Shown here piece by piece: positions 26,284 through 36,236 of a stretch of 64,000 nucleotides of DNA. Positions within the stretch are counted from its first letter, which is position 1, and each line of letters opens with the position of its first letter. The DNA is from Shiella aurantiaca (lineage in GTDB: Bacteria > Bacteroidota > Bacteroidia > Cytophagales > Cyclobacteriaceae). The stretch covers positions 186,001-250,000 of the forward strand of contig JAUHJS010000007.1 in the NCBI GenBank assembly GCA_030412945.1, in the 5' to 3' direction. The notes under the pieces are model-generated. The model was not told the origin of the DNA, searched no databases, and saw only the letters and a list, made by a program, of their open reading frames with translations. The position numbers and the translations under genes were made by a program.

Positions 26284-27720
26284 TTGTCAGTTAATTCGAA
26301 AATTAAAAAAGGGTTTGTATGGGACTTGGGAAGTAATTTTGTTAGACAATTAACTTCATTAATTATATCAATTGTTTTAGCAAGAATTCTCTCTCCGGAT
26401 GAGTTTGGAATAGTTGGGATGGCTTTAGTATTTATTCATATCTCTGAGGTTTTTATTGATGTCGGTTTTACAAGTGGCTTAATTCAGAATACTAAGATTT
26501 CAGATTTTGCATACTCTTCTGTTTTTTTCTTAAATATATTTATAGGTATTTTAATTGGTGTATTGATTTTTTTTACAGCACCTTTAATTGGTTCATTTTA
26601 TAATGAGCCTAAGGTTGAGGAGATTTTACGATATCTTGCCTTTGTTCCAATAATATCTGCTTTTGGAAGAGTGCATTCAACCCTGCTGACTAAGGATATG
26701 AATTTTAAAAAATTGTCCATTAGAATGGTTATTGCAACTTTCTTAGCTGGAGGTGTAGGGGTGATTGCTGCTGTTAATGATTTCGGTGTTTATAGTTTGG
26801 TAGTTCAGCAGTTAACTTTAGTAGCCTCCTCTACTATATTGCTATGGTATTCTTCAACTTGGAGGCCAAAGTGGTTTTTCTCATGGCATGAGATATCTTC
26901 TTTATTTAAGTATTCTAGCTATGTTTTTATAGATCAACTTTTCAGGCAACTTTTCAATAAAATAGATACTCTGTTTATTGGTAAAGTTTTTTCTCCATCA
27001 ATATTGGGTTTTTATTCAAGAGCTGAATCTTTAAAATCACAGATTGATACGTATGCAACAGTTAGTCTCAGGAATGTATTATTTCCTGCCTTAAGTGTAC
27101 TTCAGAATGATGAAGATGAATTCAAGTCTATATTTTATAAGGTTTCAAATCTGTCTACTGGTTTAGTTATCTTTATACTTGCTCCTGTTTTTTTCTTAGC
27201 AGAAGACATTATTATTTTCCTTCTTGGAGAAGTTTGGCAACCAAGTGTTATTTATTTTAGAATATTACTTGTATCCACCTTAAGCAGTCCTCATATTTCA
27301 ATTATTTCACAAACTATTTTGGCAAAGGGTTATTCAAAACTAAAATTTCATATTGGACTTGGTCAAAGAATAATAAAATTGAGCCCAATATTAATTGGTA
27401 TTATATATGGAATAATTGAGTTTACTATTGCAACGACCATAGCTTCCATTCTGATATTCTTTTTTTATGCATTTGTACTTAATATAAAACTCAAAATAAG
27501 TTTTTTTAGACAAGTCAAGAATTTTATTGTTCCTAGTTTTATATTTTTTATATTTATATTTATATTTTTTTATTTAAATTCGAATCCTTATGTTTTAACA
27601 GTTTTATTTCTTTTTACATACATTATTCTTTTAAGAATTATGAATCATCCAGCTATTTATTTTATGAGGGATAAGCTATTTCTCATGGCTTTTTATATCA
27701 GAAAAATGGTAATAAAATGA
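26284..27720 (+). CDS. Wzx-like polysaccharide flippase
   Basis: The 478-residue protein (TTG start) is hydrophobic throughout with 12-14 predicted membrane helices. It begins KIKKGFVWDLGSNFVRQL and continues ISIVLARILSPDEFGIVGMA, the recurring opening of PST-family flippases of the MATE/MVF superfamily. It would move lipid-linked repeat units across the inner membrane for Wzy polymerisation. It overlaps the next gene by 4 bases. The coding sequence is visibly AT-rich compared with the genes left of 25000 and with those from about 33400 on, as are the next four genes, which suggests they were acquired together. Confidence 0.9.
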   Translation: MSVNSKIKKGFVWDLGSNFVRQLTSLIISIVLARILSPDEFGIVGMALVFIHISEVFIDVGFTSGLIQNTKISDFAYSSVFFLNIFIGILIGVLIFFTAPLIGSFYNEPKVEEILRYLAFVPIISAFGRVHSTLLTKDMNFKKLSIRMVIATFLAGGVGVIAAVNDFGVYSLVVQQLTLVASSTILLWYSSTWRPKWFFSWHEISSLFKYSSYVFIDQLFRQLFNKIDTLFIGKVFSPSILGFYSRAESLKSQIDTYATVSLRNVLFPALSVLQNDEDEFKSIFYKVSNLSTGLVIFILAPVFFLAEDIIIFLLGEVWQPSVIYFRILLVSTLSSPHISIISQTILAKGYSKLKFHIGLGQRIIKLSPILIGIIYGIIEFTIATTIASILIFFFYAFVLNIKLKISFFRQVKNFIVPSFIFFIFIFIFFYLNSNPYVLTVLFLFTYIILLRIMNHPAIYFMRDKLFLMAFYIRKMVIK

Positions 27721-28616
27721 GGCCAACTTTTATTTGTATAGGAGCTCAGAAGTCGGGAACATCCTGGTTGTATCAAAATTTGGCTGAATGTAATGGAATC
27801 AGCCTTACTCCTATAAAGGAATTACATTATTTTGATAGGGAAGAAAAATATCCCTCACCTAATATTTTATCCGAGACACTCTTAATAAAGAGATTACTCA
27901 ATCTTAAATGGTTTGTCAAATCTCTGCGTCACCTTATTAATATTCTTGTTAAGAATGGATATTTTGAATTTAAATGGTACTTTAAGTATTATTACTCAAA
28001 TTATAATGATAAATGGTATTTAAGTTTGTTTACCGATTTTAAAGAAATTTCAGGTGAAATAACCCCTTCATATTCAATACTTGAACAAGGCGATATTATT
28101 AAAATTAAAAATTTACTTGGAGATATTAAGATTATCTTTTTGGTAAGAAATCCAGTAGATAGGGCTTGGTCTAGTTATAAATATAAGTATAAAATTGATT
28201 CATTTGATTTGACTGATATTGAGCATTTTAAGAACTTTCTTTTTTCAGACGAGCAATTGCTACGTTCCGATATAAGTAGAACAATATCAAACTATCAGAG
28301 TGTTTTTAAAGAAGGCTGTATTTTAATTGGATTTTATGACGCAATAATAGATTCTCCAAAGAATTTATTAAATGAAATTGTTGCTTTCATTTCTGGCAAT
28401 ACTTATGCTTTTAAAGATTTCAGATACACTAATGAGAAAGTAAATAAGAGTTCTAGTTTAAATATGCCCAGAGAAATTGAAAAAATTTTGATAGATTTTT
28501 ATAAACCAATGATTAACGATTTGTCTCATAGATATGGAGGGTACTTTTCAAAATGGAGAGATGAGTTAGATAATCGTAATTTCTTGGGTGACGTTTCATC
28601 TACTATTATTATATGA
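27717..28616 (+). CDS. PAPS-dependent sulfotransferase
   Basis: The 299-residue protein has the 5'-phosphosulfate-binding loop IGAQKSGTSWLYQN (from residue 8) and the 3'-phosphate-binding strand and helix IIFLVRNPVDRAWSSYKYKY, the two PAPS signatures of the sulfotransferase superfamily. ELHYFDRE after the first motif is typical of bacterial carbohydrate sulfotransferases. It would transfer sulfate from PAPS to a sugar of the polymer. Its start and stop each overlap neighbours by 4 bases, so it is fully embedded in the operon. The sulfate activation operon at 5810-11185 would supply its donor, and cysQ would clear the PAP by-product. Confidence 0.93.
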   Translation: MRPTFICIGAQKSGTSWLYQNLAECNGISLTPIKELHYFDREEKYPSPNILSETLLIKRLLNLKWFVKSLRHLINILVKNGYFEFKWYFKYYYSNYNDKWYLSLFTDFKEISGEITPSYSILEQGDIIKIKNLLGDIKIIFLVRNPVDRAWSSYKYKYKIDSFDLTDIEHFKNFLFSDEQLLRSDISRTISNYQSVFKEGCILIGFYDAIIDSPKNLLNEIVAFISGNTYAFKDFRYTNEKVNKSSSLNMPREIEKILIDFYKPMINDLSHRYGGYFSKWRDELDNRNFLGDVSSTIII

Positions 28617-29671
28617 AATTGTTTTTACATATAGGTACCGAGAAAACTGGAAGTTCTTTTCTACAAACAGTATCTGCAAGGAATCGTGATTTACTTCAAA
28701 AGTGTAAAATCTTTTATCCTAAGGCTGGGAATAGAGAGAGAGATATGATACAGGGTAGGATTTCACCTGGAAATGGATACCCAATTTTTAAAGGGATTAA
28801 GGATGGTAAATTTAATGGTGTACATAAATTCCTCTCAAATCAATTGAAATTCGCTTTAGTTGAAGGATGTGATTCCGTATTAATCTCTAATGAAAATATT
28901 GTTGATTTGGCCTTGCAAGATGAGGGGATAAGTAAGCTAAACAACGTAATTCTCGAAGCAGGCTATCAATCAGTTCAATGGTTATTGATAATTAGAGATC
29001 CTTTGGATCAAGCAATTTCTCTTTTTAAACATAGAGCAAAATCTGGACAGTTTTCATCACCAGAGAAATGGGTGGAGGAGAGCTATAAAACGATGAATGC
29101 AATTCAGAATTTTTATTCAATAGGGAAAGATATTTCTTTAGACGTTGTCTATAGAAAATATGCCAGAGACTCTTCAAAAATGATTAAGCTGTTTTTTAAC
29201 GACTGGTTAAACGTTTATAATATGCCGATTCATGCTAATGAAGTTGTTAATCCTTCATTGTCTTTTTCTGAGTTGTTTTTTTTAAAGACTCAATTTAAAA
29301 TCGATCCTTATTTAGTTCCTTACTATTATAGTGTTTTCTTAAATATTCATCAAGACAGGAAGCCTAACGATATTGAGCTTGATAATTTGATAAAGAAGGC
29401 CTTTTCTTATAGGTTGCAAAAATATAATCCTTTTATAGAGGAGTTAAATGCACATATGCATGATAATGAGCAAATTCAGTTTGTAAATGAAGTTCATCAT
29501 AATATTGATTTAGGTCATTTTAATTATAATATGGTTTTTTCTGAGGAACAGATATTGCTTCTACTGCTTGAACAACGTAAGCAATATTCATTGTATAGAC
29601 AATCGTTAAACACTTTTTTTGCTTTTAGAGATTTTATAAAAATGGCCTTAATTAAATTTTTGAAATCGTAA
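28613..29671 (+). CDS. Second sulfotransferase-like protein
   Basis: The 352-residue protein begins MKLFLHIGTEKTGSSFLQ, the P-loop-like 5'-phosphosulfate motif of divergent sulfotransferases (residues 6-18). LLIIRDPLDQAISLFKHRAKSGQF is a good 3'-phosphate-binding block with the expected Arg and Ser. Similarity to its upstream neighbour is limited to these motifs, so it probably acts on a different sugar or position. It overlaps the first sulfotransferase by 4 bases. The following 128-base gap before the polymerase gene is AT-rich and holds nothing recognisable. Confidence 0.85.
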   Translation: MKLFLHIGTEKTGSSFLQTVSARNRDLLQKCKIFYPKAGNRERDMIQGRISPGNGYPIFKGIKDGKFNGVHKFLSNQLKFALVEGCDSVLISNENIVDLALQDEGISKLNNVILEAGYQSVQWLLIIRDPLDQAISLFKHRAKSGQFSSPEKWVEESYKTMNAIQNFYSIGKDISLDVVYRKYARDSSKMIKLFFNDWLNVYNMPIHANEVVNPSLSFSELFFLKTQFKIDPYLVPYYYSVFLNIHQDRKPNDIELDNLIKKAFSYRLQKYNPFIEELNAHMHDNEQIQFVNEVHHNIDLGHFNYNMVFSEEQILLLLLEQRKQYSLYRQSLNTFFAFRDFIKMALIKFLKS

Positions 29672-29799
29672 GTGTTTTTAGTAAAGATGATTCTTGTGGT
29701 TCGAATTTATAACCTTATTATTATTAACTCTCCAGTAATATAATGGATATTGTCCTGATTTAAATGAGATACGGTTATTTCATACTGTTACTTTAAGAA

Positions 29800-31086
29800 A
29801 TGAAAGGTAAATTAGTTATAACTTCTTTTTATATTTTTTTTTCACCTATCATGCTTTTAGTTAATGGTGTTAAGGATAGATTTTTACCTTTCAAGAAATG
29901 GTCCATTATTATATTTATAACTCTCTATGGTTCAACTATGTCTATCGAAAGTGCATATGACGGCTATAGGCATTATCAAGATGTTTATGACCATTACCTT
30001 AATATGAGTTTTAATGACTATTTAAATGGTTTGTATAATATAATAACTTTTAAACTTAATCCTGGCTCTCAAGATGTATATAAACATACCATTAGTTATT
30101 TAGTTGGAAGTGTATTTAATGCTCCCTATTTATTTTTTGTTATTGTTTCTTTTGTTTATGCCTATTTTTTTACCAGTTCTATTTTGATTGTAACTCGATA
30201 TTTCTACCAAACTAAAAAGACTCTACTTTTTTTGGGGTTTTTCTTCTTGTTTCTTTTATCGAAGAATGTTGAAGGTATTAATACTGTAAGAACTTGGACT
30301 GGTATGTGGATTTTAGTTTACGCATGTTTGAAATATTATGAACTTAAAAGGATTCGTTATATACTGTTAATGCTTGTTCCGCCATTGGTTCATGTTGGTT
30401 ATTTTATATTTATTTTTCCAGTCCTATTGTTTTTGTTTATTGGTAATAGACCTTATCTTTTTATTTTGATTTTAACTCTTTCTATTTCTGCCAATTTCTT
30501 AGAGCCACCTCAGGTAAATAATTTATTTATACAGACTGAGGTTGGTGCCCAAAAGGCGAAAGGCTATACAAGAAATGAGCTTCAGTCATTTAATGATATT
30601 GTTGAGAATAAACTTGAAACTGGGTCTAGGCTATATAGTGCTTTTCAAAAGGGTGGTTTGCAAAAGATAGCATTGTATTTTTTGGTTTATACACTAGTTT
30701 TTTCAGGAATATATTTGCATAAGATGAATTACTACCAAAAGTCCATTTTTTCTATTGGTTTACTTATGTTGTCATTCTCTAATTTGTTTTGGTTTAATTA
30801 TGCAGTAAGTAATCGTTCTTTAATTATAGCAACAGTTTTTTTACTTGCCTCAATGTTAATAACATGGTTGAACCCTATAACAACTTCATTGTTTCATAAA
30901 CCTTCAGGTTTACTAAAGATGGGTTTAAGTACTAGTTTAATTTTATTTATACCGAATATGATAAATAATTTATCAGCCCTATTAGATTTCCCTAGCATTT
31001 ATTTATTTTTCTCACCTTTTCTTGTTTGGGCTAATCCATCCATAAACCTATCAATCAAGGAATTTATACAATTTTTCCTTCAATGA
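29800..31086 (+). CDS. Wzy/EpsG-like polysaccharide polymerase
   Basis: The 428-residue protein has about ten membrane helices. A periplasmic stretch contains DGYRHYQDVYDHYLNM, and a central segment GINTVRTWTGMWILVYACLKYYE resembles EpsG/Wzy polymerases, where Arg residues in this block are conserved. It would join lipid-linked repeat units after Wzx. Polymerases vary greatly in sequence, so the call depends partly on its place: the only polytopic non-flippase protein in the locus. It overlaps the next glycosyltransferase gene by 4 bases. Confidence 0.75.
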   Translation: MKGKLVITSFYIFFSPIMLLVNGVKDRFLPFKKWSIIIFITLYGSTMSIESAYDGYRHYQDVYDHYLNMSFNDYLNGLYNIITFKLNPGSQDVYKHTISYLVGSVFNAPYLFFVIVSFVYAYFFTSSILIVTRYFYQTKKTLLFLGFFFLFLLSKNVEGINTVRTWTGMWILVYACLKYYELKRIRYILLMLVPPLVHVGYFIFIFPVLLFLFIGNRPYLFILILTLSISANFLEPPQVNNLFIQTEVGAQKAKGYTRNELQSFNDIVENKLETGSRLYSAFQKGGLQKIALYFLVYTLVFSGIYLHKMNYYQKSIFSIGLLMLSFSNLFWFNYAVSNRSLIIATVFLLASMLITWLNPITTSLFHKPSGLLKMGLSTSLILFIPNMINNLSALLDFPSIYLFFSPFLVWANPSINLSIKEFIQFFLQ

Positions 31087-32261
31087 TTAAATATAATATC
31101 CTGTTTATTCTTGTACCTAGTTTTAACCCTAATGATGGTGGCGTACAAATGACAACGTTTAAATTGGCTAGCCAATTTTCGAAATTAGGTCATAATGTAA
31201 CTGTTTTTTCCTTTAGTAATATTGGGAATTTAAATCATGAATCCTTTAAAGTGATATGGGCAAGCAAAGAAAAGGGATCTAATAATCCTCAAAATATTCG
31301 AGACCTAGATAAATATATTGATGATATTAGACCCAATGTTGTGGTTAATCAAATGCCCTATGAATGGGTAGTAAGTGAATTTCTGTTAAGGAAAAAGTAT
31401 GAACTGGATTTCTTTCTGTTAGCGTGTTTAAGAAATACTCTTTTTTCTGTAAGGCTTAACATTGATGAATATATATTGAATACTATTCCTAAAGGAATTG
31501 GTTTACTGTTTCAAAATTTTTTTGGCCGAACTTTATTTCAAATAATACACAAATTTAGACATGCCAAAGACCTTAGGATGATCTTAAATGTATATGATAG
31601 ATTTATCATGTTTGGCCCACAGAATTTAGATGAAATTCGATATTTTATAGGTGATTTTAAAAATGAAAAACTCGAATATATTCCAAATTCAATACCAAGT
31701 ATATTACAGGAGATTCCGTCAAAGGAAAAAGTTGTTTTATATTTAGGCAGAGTTACCAGAACTCAAAAAAAGGTTGAATTATTATTGCCTTTATGGAAGA
31801 AGTTAATGGATAGGATACCAGATTGGGAGTTTTGGATTGTTGGTGAAGGTGATGAGAGATCTGAAATTGAATTTATTATTCAAGATGAGAATATTGCAAG
31901 GGTTAGAATCTGGGGCAAGCAAGATCCCTATATGTTTTATGAAAAGGCTTCTTTTTTCATTATGACATCTTCTTTTGAAGGTTTTCCAAATACATTGATT
32001 GAAGCGCAAAGTAGAGGTGTTGTTCCTGTTGTAATGAATACATATCCTTTGCTGGAATGGTTGATTAAAGATAATCATAATGCTATCCTAATTGAGCCTT
32101 ATGATTTAGATCAAATGGCCAATGAAATATTTAATTTAATTCTTGATCAAGAAAGATTCGCTAGAATTCAGAAAAATGCTCTACTGAATGCAAGACGTTT
32201 CGATATTGATACCGTTGGTCAAATGTGGATTAAACTTTTTGATAAACATTTTAAAAATTAA
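31083..32261 (+). CDS. Family 4 glycosyltransferase
   Basis: The 392-residue GT-B protein starts with the acceptor-side motif NPNDGGVQMTTFKLASQF. The C-terminal donor-binding half has LYLGRVTRTQKKVELLLPLW, FWIVGEGDERSEIE and SSFEGFPNTLIEAQSRGVVPVV, where the EGFPNTLIEA block is the retaining GT4 E-x7-E site. It would add one sugar of the repeat unit on the cytoplasmic face. The donor and linkage cannot be read from the sequence. It is the last of the strongly AT-rich block. Confidence 0.92.
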   Translation: MIKYNILFILVPSFNPNDGGVQMTTFKLASQFSKLGHNVTVFSFSNIGNLNHESFKVIWASKEKGSNNPQNIRDLDKYIDDIRPNVVVNQMPYEWVVSEFLLRKKYELDFFLLACLRNTLFSVRLNIDEYILNTIPKGIGLLFQNFFGRTLFQIIHKFRHAKDLRMILNVYDRFIMFGPQNLDEIRYFIGDFKNEKLEYIPNSIPSILQEIPSKEKVVLYLGRVTRTQKKVELLLPLWKKLMDRIPDWEFWIVGEGDERSEIEFIIQDENIARVRIWGKQDPYMFYEKASFFIMTSSFEGFPNTLIEAQSRGVVPVVMNTYPLLEWLIKDNHNAILIEPYDLDQMANEIFNLILDQERFARIQKNALLNARRFDIDTVGQMWIKLFDKHFKN

Positions 32262-32268
32262 AGTATTG

Positions 32269-33372
32269 ATGTTTTGGAGCAAGCTGTCTTATCTTTATTC
32301 TCTTTTTATTGGTTCAAAAACATCAAGAAAAATTATTGTAATTGAATCTGACGATTGGGGAAGTGAGCGCATTCCTAATGTTAATGTAAAGGATTGTTTA
32401 AAGGAAAAAGGGATTGATATGTATTCGAATCCGCATTCTAAGTATGATACATTAGAGCGGTTGGATGATTTGCTTGTACTAGGCGAACTGCTTAAGGGTA
32501 TAGAGAATCAATTTGAAAAGAAAGTCAAAATTACCACTAATTTTATCTCAGCTAATCCTGACTTTGGTAAAATCAAAGCAAACCATTTTAAATCATTTTA
32601 TTATGAAAGTTTCAATATTACATACCGCAATAGAGATGGTAATACTCGTGTATTGGAAGAGATTAATGGATTGATAAATAGAGGATATATTAAGCCGCAA
32701 TACCATGGCCGAGAGCATATCAATGCTATTTTATGGTTAAAGGAACTAGAAAACGGTAATTCTGCTTTTTTAGAAGCATTTAATTTAAATACATATGCCA
32801 TTGATGCTAGCAATGGAAAATCCTCACGGAAGAATTTGATGGCTGCATTGGAATATGAAGATTTAGTACATATGAAATTCATTCTTAATAGTATTGAATC
32901 TGGTCATGAAATATTTAAAAGTATCTTTGGTTTTCCATCTAAAACATTCATAGCACCAAGGTATGTATGGAATCCAGATTTAGAATATACTTTTGCAAAA
33001 TGCGGGTTCACACACCTTCAAACTGCCTTGTTTCAGCAAAGTCCGAACCAAAAGGATTATACCTCAATTTTTCATTATACTGGTCAGAAAAGTAGAAATG
33101 CCAATATTTATTATATGGCTCGTAATGTGTATTTCGAACCTGCATATGGAAAAATAGATTGGGTCAATAATGCCTTACAAAAGATTGACTTAGCTTTTAA
33201 ATTTAAGACACCTGCTATTATAAGTATGCATAGAATTAATTTTGTTGGAGGTCTTGATTCTAAAGCCAGAGATTTCCATTTGGAACAATTCCTAATATTA
33301 TTGAAGTCTATTATTCTAAAATACCCTGAAGTTGAGTTTATGACCTCTGATGAATTAGCAGAAATACTGTAA
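32269..33372 (+). CDS. NodB/CE4-like polysaccharide deacetylase-family protein, copy 1
   Basis: The protein of about 367 residues (ATG at 32269; an earlier in-frame start overlaps the previous gene by 74 bases and adds unlike sequence) shows the five carbohydrate-esterase-4 blocks in order: IESDDWG (metal Asp), QYHGREH (HxxxH metal site), APRYVW (motif 3 Arg), DWVNNALQKI and ISMHRINF (final His). These are divergent, and the family is often labelled only polysaccharide (de)acetylase. It is paralogous to the gene at 43983, sharing QYHGREHxN, FEPxxxxxDWV and PEVEFxxxxEL. It would act on N-acetylated sugars, but there is no signal peptide, so a cytoplasmic or lipid-linked substrate is likely. 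Confidence 0.75.
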   Translation: MFWSKLSYLYSLFIGSKTSRKIIVIESDDWGSERIPNVNVKDCLKEKGIDMYSNPHSKYDTLERLDDLLVLGELLKGIENQFEKKVKITTNFISANPDFGKIKANHFKSFYYESFNITYRNRDGNTRVLEEINGLINRGYIKPQYHGREHINAILWLKELENGNSAFLEAFNLNTYAIDASNGKSSRKNLMAALEYEDLVHMKFILNSIESGHEIFKSIFGFPSKTFIAPRYVWNPDLEYTFAKCGFTHLQTALFQQSPNQKDYTSIFHYTGQKSRNANIYYMARNVYFEPAYGKIDWVNNALQKIDLAFKFKTPAIISMHRINFVGGLDSKARDFHLEQFLILLKSIILKYPEVEFMTSDELAEIL

Positions 33373-33374
33373 TT

Positions 33375-35276
33375 ATGTGTGGAATAAGCGGCTTAATTGA
33401 TTTCAGAAATGAATCTTCTCAGGATTTGCTGAAAAAAATGCAAAATACCCTACGCCACAGAGGGCCGGACGATGAGGGTTTTACTTTTATCTCCGAGGAG
33501 AACTTTCAAATTGGTTTAGGACATTCTAGGCTTTCCATTATTGATACTTCCTCTTTAGGCCACCAGCCTATGAAGTATGGAGATTATACTATCGTGTTCA
33601 ATGGAGAGGTATATAATTTCGATGAGATAAAAAAACAGTTAATTGACTTAGGGCACTTATTTAAATCGCATTCGGATACCGAAGTGGTGCTTCATGCTTT
33701 TATTGAATGGGGGACTGATTGCGTGGGATACTTTATTGGTATGTTTGCTTTTGGAATCTACCATGAAGAGGAGCAAGTACTGTATTTATGCCGTGACCGT
33801 GCTGGTGTAAAACCACTTTTCTGGTATTGGGATAATGAACTTTTTTTATTTGGCTCAGAATTGAAGCCCTTTCATAAGCATCCAAGATTCAAAAAGGAAA
33901 TCAATAAGAAGGCCTTACAATTGTTTTTAGGATATGGCTATGTGCCGGCTCCTCTGTCTATTTTCACCCATACTCAGAAGCTTCTACCGGGGCATTGGTT
34001 GAAATTTTCCCTGAAATACAAAACTTTTGAGCTGAGTAAATATTGGGATATTGGAGATTATTACAATACTAGGTCTAATATCTCTTATGACTTAGCAAAA
34101 TCTGAGTTATATAGTATAATTAAGAGTGCCTGCAATTACCGCATGGTGTCCGATGTGCCTGTGGGGGTTTTTTTGAGTGGGGGGTACGATAGTTCATTAG
34201 TAACGGCTGTTCTTCAGAAAGAGCGTAGTGAGCGGCTAAAAACCTTTACTATTGGTTTTTGGAAAGGTACGGATGAAGCTCCATTTGCGAAGAAAGTAGC
34301 AGAGTATCTGGGCACCGATCATCAGGAATATTATTGTACGGAAAAAGATGCACAATCCATAATCCCTGAGTTGCCTCATTTTTATGATGAGCCTAATTCG
34401 GATATTTCCAATATCCCTAGTATTTTGGTTAGTAGATTGGCCAAACAAAAAGTGCAAGTGGCTTTGAGTGCCGATGGGGGGGATGAGCTTTTTGCCGGGT
34501 ATACAGGCTATCGACAACAATTAGATCGGCATGCTCGTTTGGCTAAACTACCCGGCAAAAAAGTGTTTTATAAATTTCTTGAGAGTACACAATACCTAAT
34601 AAAAGATGAAGTACTTAATCAGCAGTGGGTTAAGAAAAGAGAAGGAATTTTGTCTGCTTTGCGCTATGAGGGTTTAGGGTGTTTAGATGAATTATCTAGG
34701 GTAGTTTCATTACCACCGTATTATTTGACCAATCATTTATTGAGTTCAGGCTTCAAGATGAGTCATGGATTTCCTATGATACCTGCCTATCAAAAAGATA
34801 TCCCTAAGGCAATAGAACCGGGCAATCTTCTGCTTCTAAGAAGTTTTGAAAGTACAATGATAGATTTACTTTTAGTTAAGGTTGATAGAGCGACTATGTC
34901 AACCTCTTTGGAAGGAAGGGAGCCTTTTTTAGACCATCGGTTGATAGAATATGCCGCTTCTTTACCTTATTGCTACAAGAATGACGGTAATGCCTCAAAA
35001 AGAATTTTGAAAGACATAGCTTATTCCTATATCCCCAAAAAACTATTAGATAGGCCTAAAGCAGGCTTTGATCTACCCTTATTTGATTGGTTGAATGGAG
35101 ATTTAGGGTTTATAGTAGATGAATATCTTTCGAAAGAAAAGATTCAAGAAGGTGGATATTTTGATGCAAATCAAGTACATGAATTAGTATGCCAATTTAG
35201 AGATGGTAAATTAGCCTATAAAGACTTGTTTTGGAGACTTATTGTATTTCAAATGTGGATGGATACATGGGGATAA
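33375..35276 (+). CDS. AsnB-type glutamine amidotransferase, copy 1
   Basis: The 633-residue protein has a class II glutaminase domain with the nucleophile Cys2 (MCGISGL), RHRGPDDEG, and VFNGEVYNFDEI, and a C-terminal ATP-pyrophosphatase domain with FLSGGYDSSLV and SADGGDELFAGY. All catalytic signatures are present, so it should be active. In polysaccharide loci such proteins (for example WbpS) are thought to amidate uronic acids rather than make asparagine. Three divergent copies in this locus and a UDP-glucuronate epimerase upstream support that use. It starts 2 bases after the CE4-like gene. Confidence 0.92.
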   Translation: MCGISGLIDFRNESSQDLLKKMQNTLRHRGPDDEGFTFISEENFQIGLGHSRLSIIDTSSLGHQPMKYGDYTIVFNGEVYNFDEIKKQLIDLGHLFKSHSDTEVVLHAFIEWGTDCVGYFIGMFAFGIYHEEEQVLYLCRDRAGVKPLFWYWDNELFLFGSELKPFHKHPRFKKEINKKALQLFLGYGYVPAPLSIFTHTQKLLPGHWLKFSLKYKTFELSKYWDIGDYYNTRSNISYDLAKSELYSIIKSACNYRMVSDVPVGVFLSGGYDSSLVTAVLQKERSERLKTFTIGFWKGTDEAPFAKKVAEYLGTDHQEYYCTEKDAQSIIPELPHFYDEPNSDISNIPSILVSRLAKQKVQVALSADGGDELFAGYTGYRQQLDRHARLAKLPGKKVFYKFLESTQYLIKDEVLNQQWVKKREGILSALRYEGLGCLDELSRVVSLPPYYLTNHLLSSGFKMSHGFPMIPAYQKDIPKAIEPGNLLLLRSFESTMIDLLLVKVDRATMSTSLEGREPFLDHRLIEYAASLPYCYKNDGNASKRILKDIAYSYIPKKLLDRPKAGFDLPLFDWLNGDLGFIVDEYLSKEKIQEGGYFDANQVHELVCQFRDGKLAYKDLFWRLIVFQMWMDTWG

Positions 35277-35306
35277 TTGTAAAAGCTGATTTTTCGAATT
35301 AATTAA

Positions 35307-36236
35307 ATGAAGAGAATTGCACTAGTCAGATACGGAAGTGTTTTTAGATACCCTAGAAAGGCTGCAAAATACTTTTTCAGTTCAATTTACCCATTGATAA
35401 TTAGAATATTTCCATTGCCAAAAGTACTTTCAATCGAGGACACACTTGATGAAATAATTAATAACAAGAAAAGTATAGCTCGGTTTGGTGATGGAGAGTT
35501 TCTGTATATATTGGATAAACTTAATCTTCCTTTTCAGAAATATGATATCGTGCTTGCCAATTATCTTAAAGAATTATTACTCTCTGATGACGAAATGCTA
35601 TTGATAGGGCTGCCTAGTGGTTATCATGGTTTAAATGGTTTAAATAGGGAGGGCAAGGTTTTTTGGAGAAGCCAAATATCATGGATTTATCCAAGACTAA
35701 AAAAATATCTTAATCTTAAAAAACAATATGCCAATGCAAGCATTACAAGGCTCTATATAGAAATTCAAGATAAAAAGAGGAGTAAAATACTGTTCGATAA
35801 AGTTAAATTGATTTGGGAAGGCAGAGATGTTGTTTTGGTAGAGGGGGAAAAAAGTAGATTGGGGGTTGGGAATGATTTATTTGATCGTGCAAAAAGTATT
35901 GTAAGAATATTAGCACCTGCTAAAAACGCATTTTCCATTTGTGATAGTATTGTGGAACAAGTTTTGGTTTTCCCGAAGGAAGTCCTGGTCCTTATTGCTT
36001 TGGGTCCAACTGCTAAAGTTGTTGTACAAAAAATACATAGTTTTGGTTATCAGGCAGTTGATATAGGAAATGTTGATATTGAGTATGAATGGTTTAAAAT
36101 GAATGCTACCGAGAAAGTGAAAATAAATGGGAAATATACCAGTGAAGCTATTGGGGGTAGGGAAGTTGCAGATATTAACGATCAAAAATACAATGAACAA
36201 ATAAGGGTAAATTTGGCTAATGGAGAAGAAATATAA
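35307..36236 (+). CDS. GT-D fold glycosyltransferase (DUF1792 type)
   Basis: The 309-residue protein has the hallmark IARFGDGEF block (residues 57-65), the middle VVLVEGEKSRLGVGNDLFD segment, LIALGPTAKVVV and the closing QAVDIGNVDIEYEWFKM. These define the GT-D/DUF1792 family of glycosyltransferases, first described for streptococcal adhesin glycosylation and common in polysaccharide loci. It would add one sugar to the repeat unit. Its last 17 bases overlap the methyltransferase gene, which is an unusually long overlap for this operon. Confidence 0.88.
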   Translation: MKRIALVRYGSVFRYPRKAAKYFFSSIYPLIIRIFPLPKVLSIEDTLDEIINNKKSIARFGDGEFLYILDKLNLPFQKYDIVLANYLKELLLSDDEMLLIGLPSGYHGLNGLNREGKVFWRSQISWIYPRLKKYLNLKKQYANASITRLYIEIQDKKRSKILFDKVKLIWEGRDVVLVEGEKSRLGVGNDLFDRAKSIVRILAPAKNAFSICDSIVEQVLVFPKEVLVLIALGPTAKVVVQKIHSFGYQAVDIGNVDIEYEWFKMNATEKVKINGKYTSEAIGGREVADINDQKYNEQIRVNLANGEEI

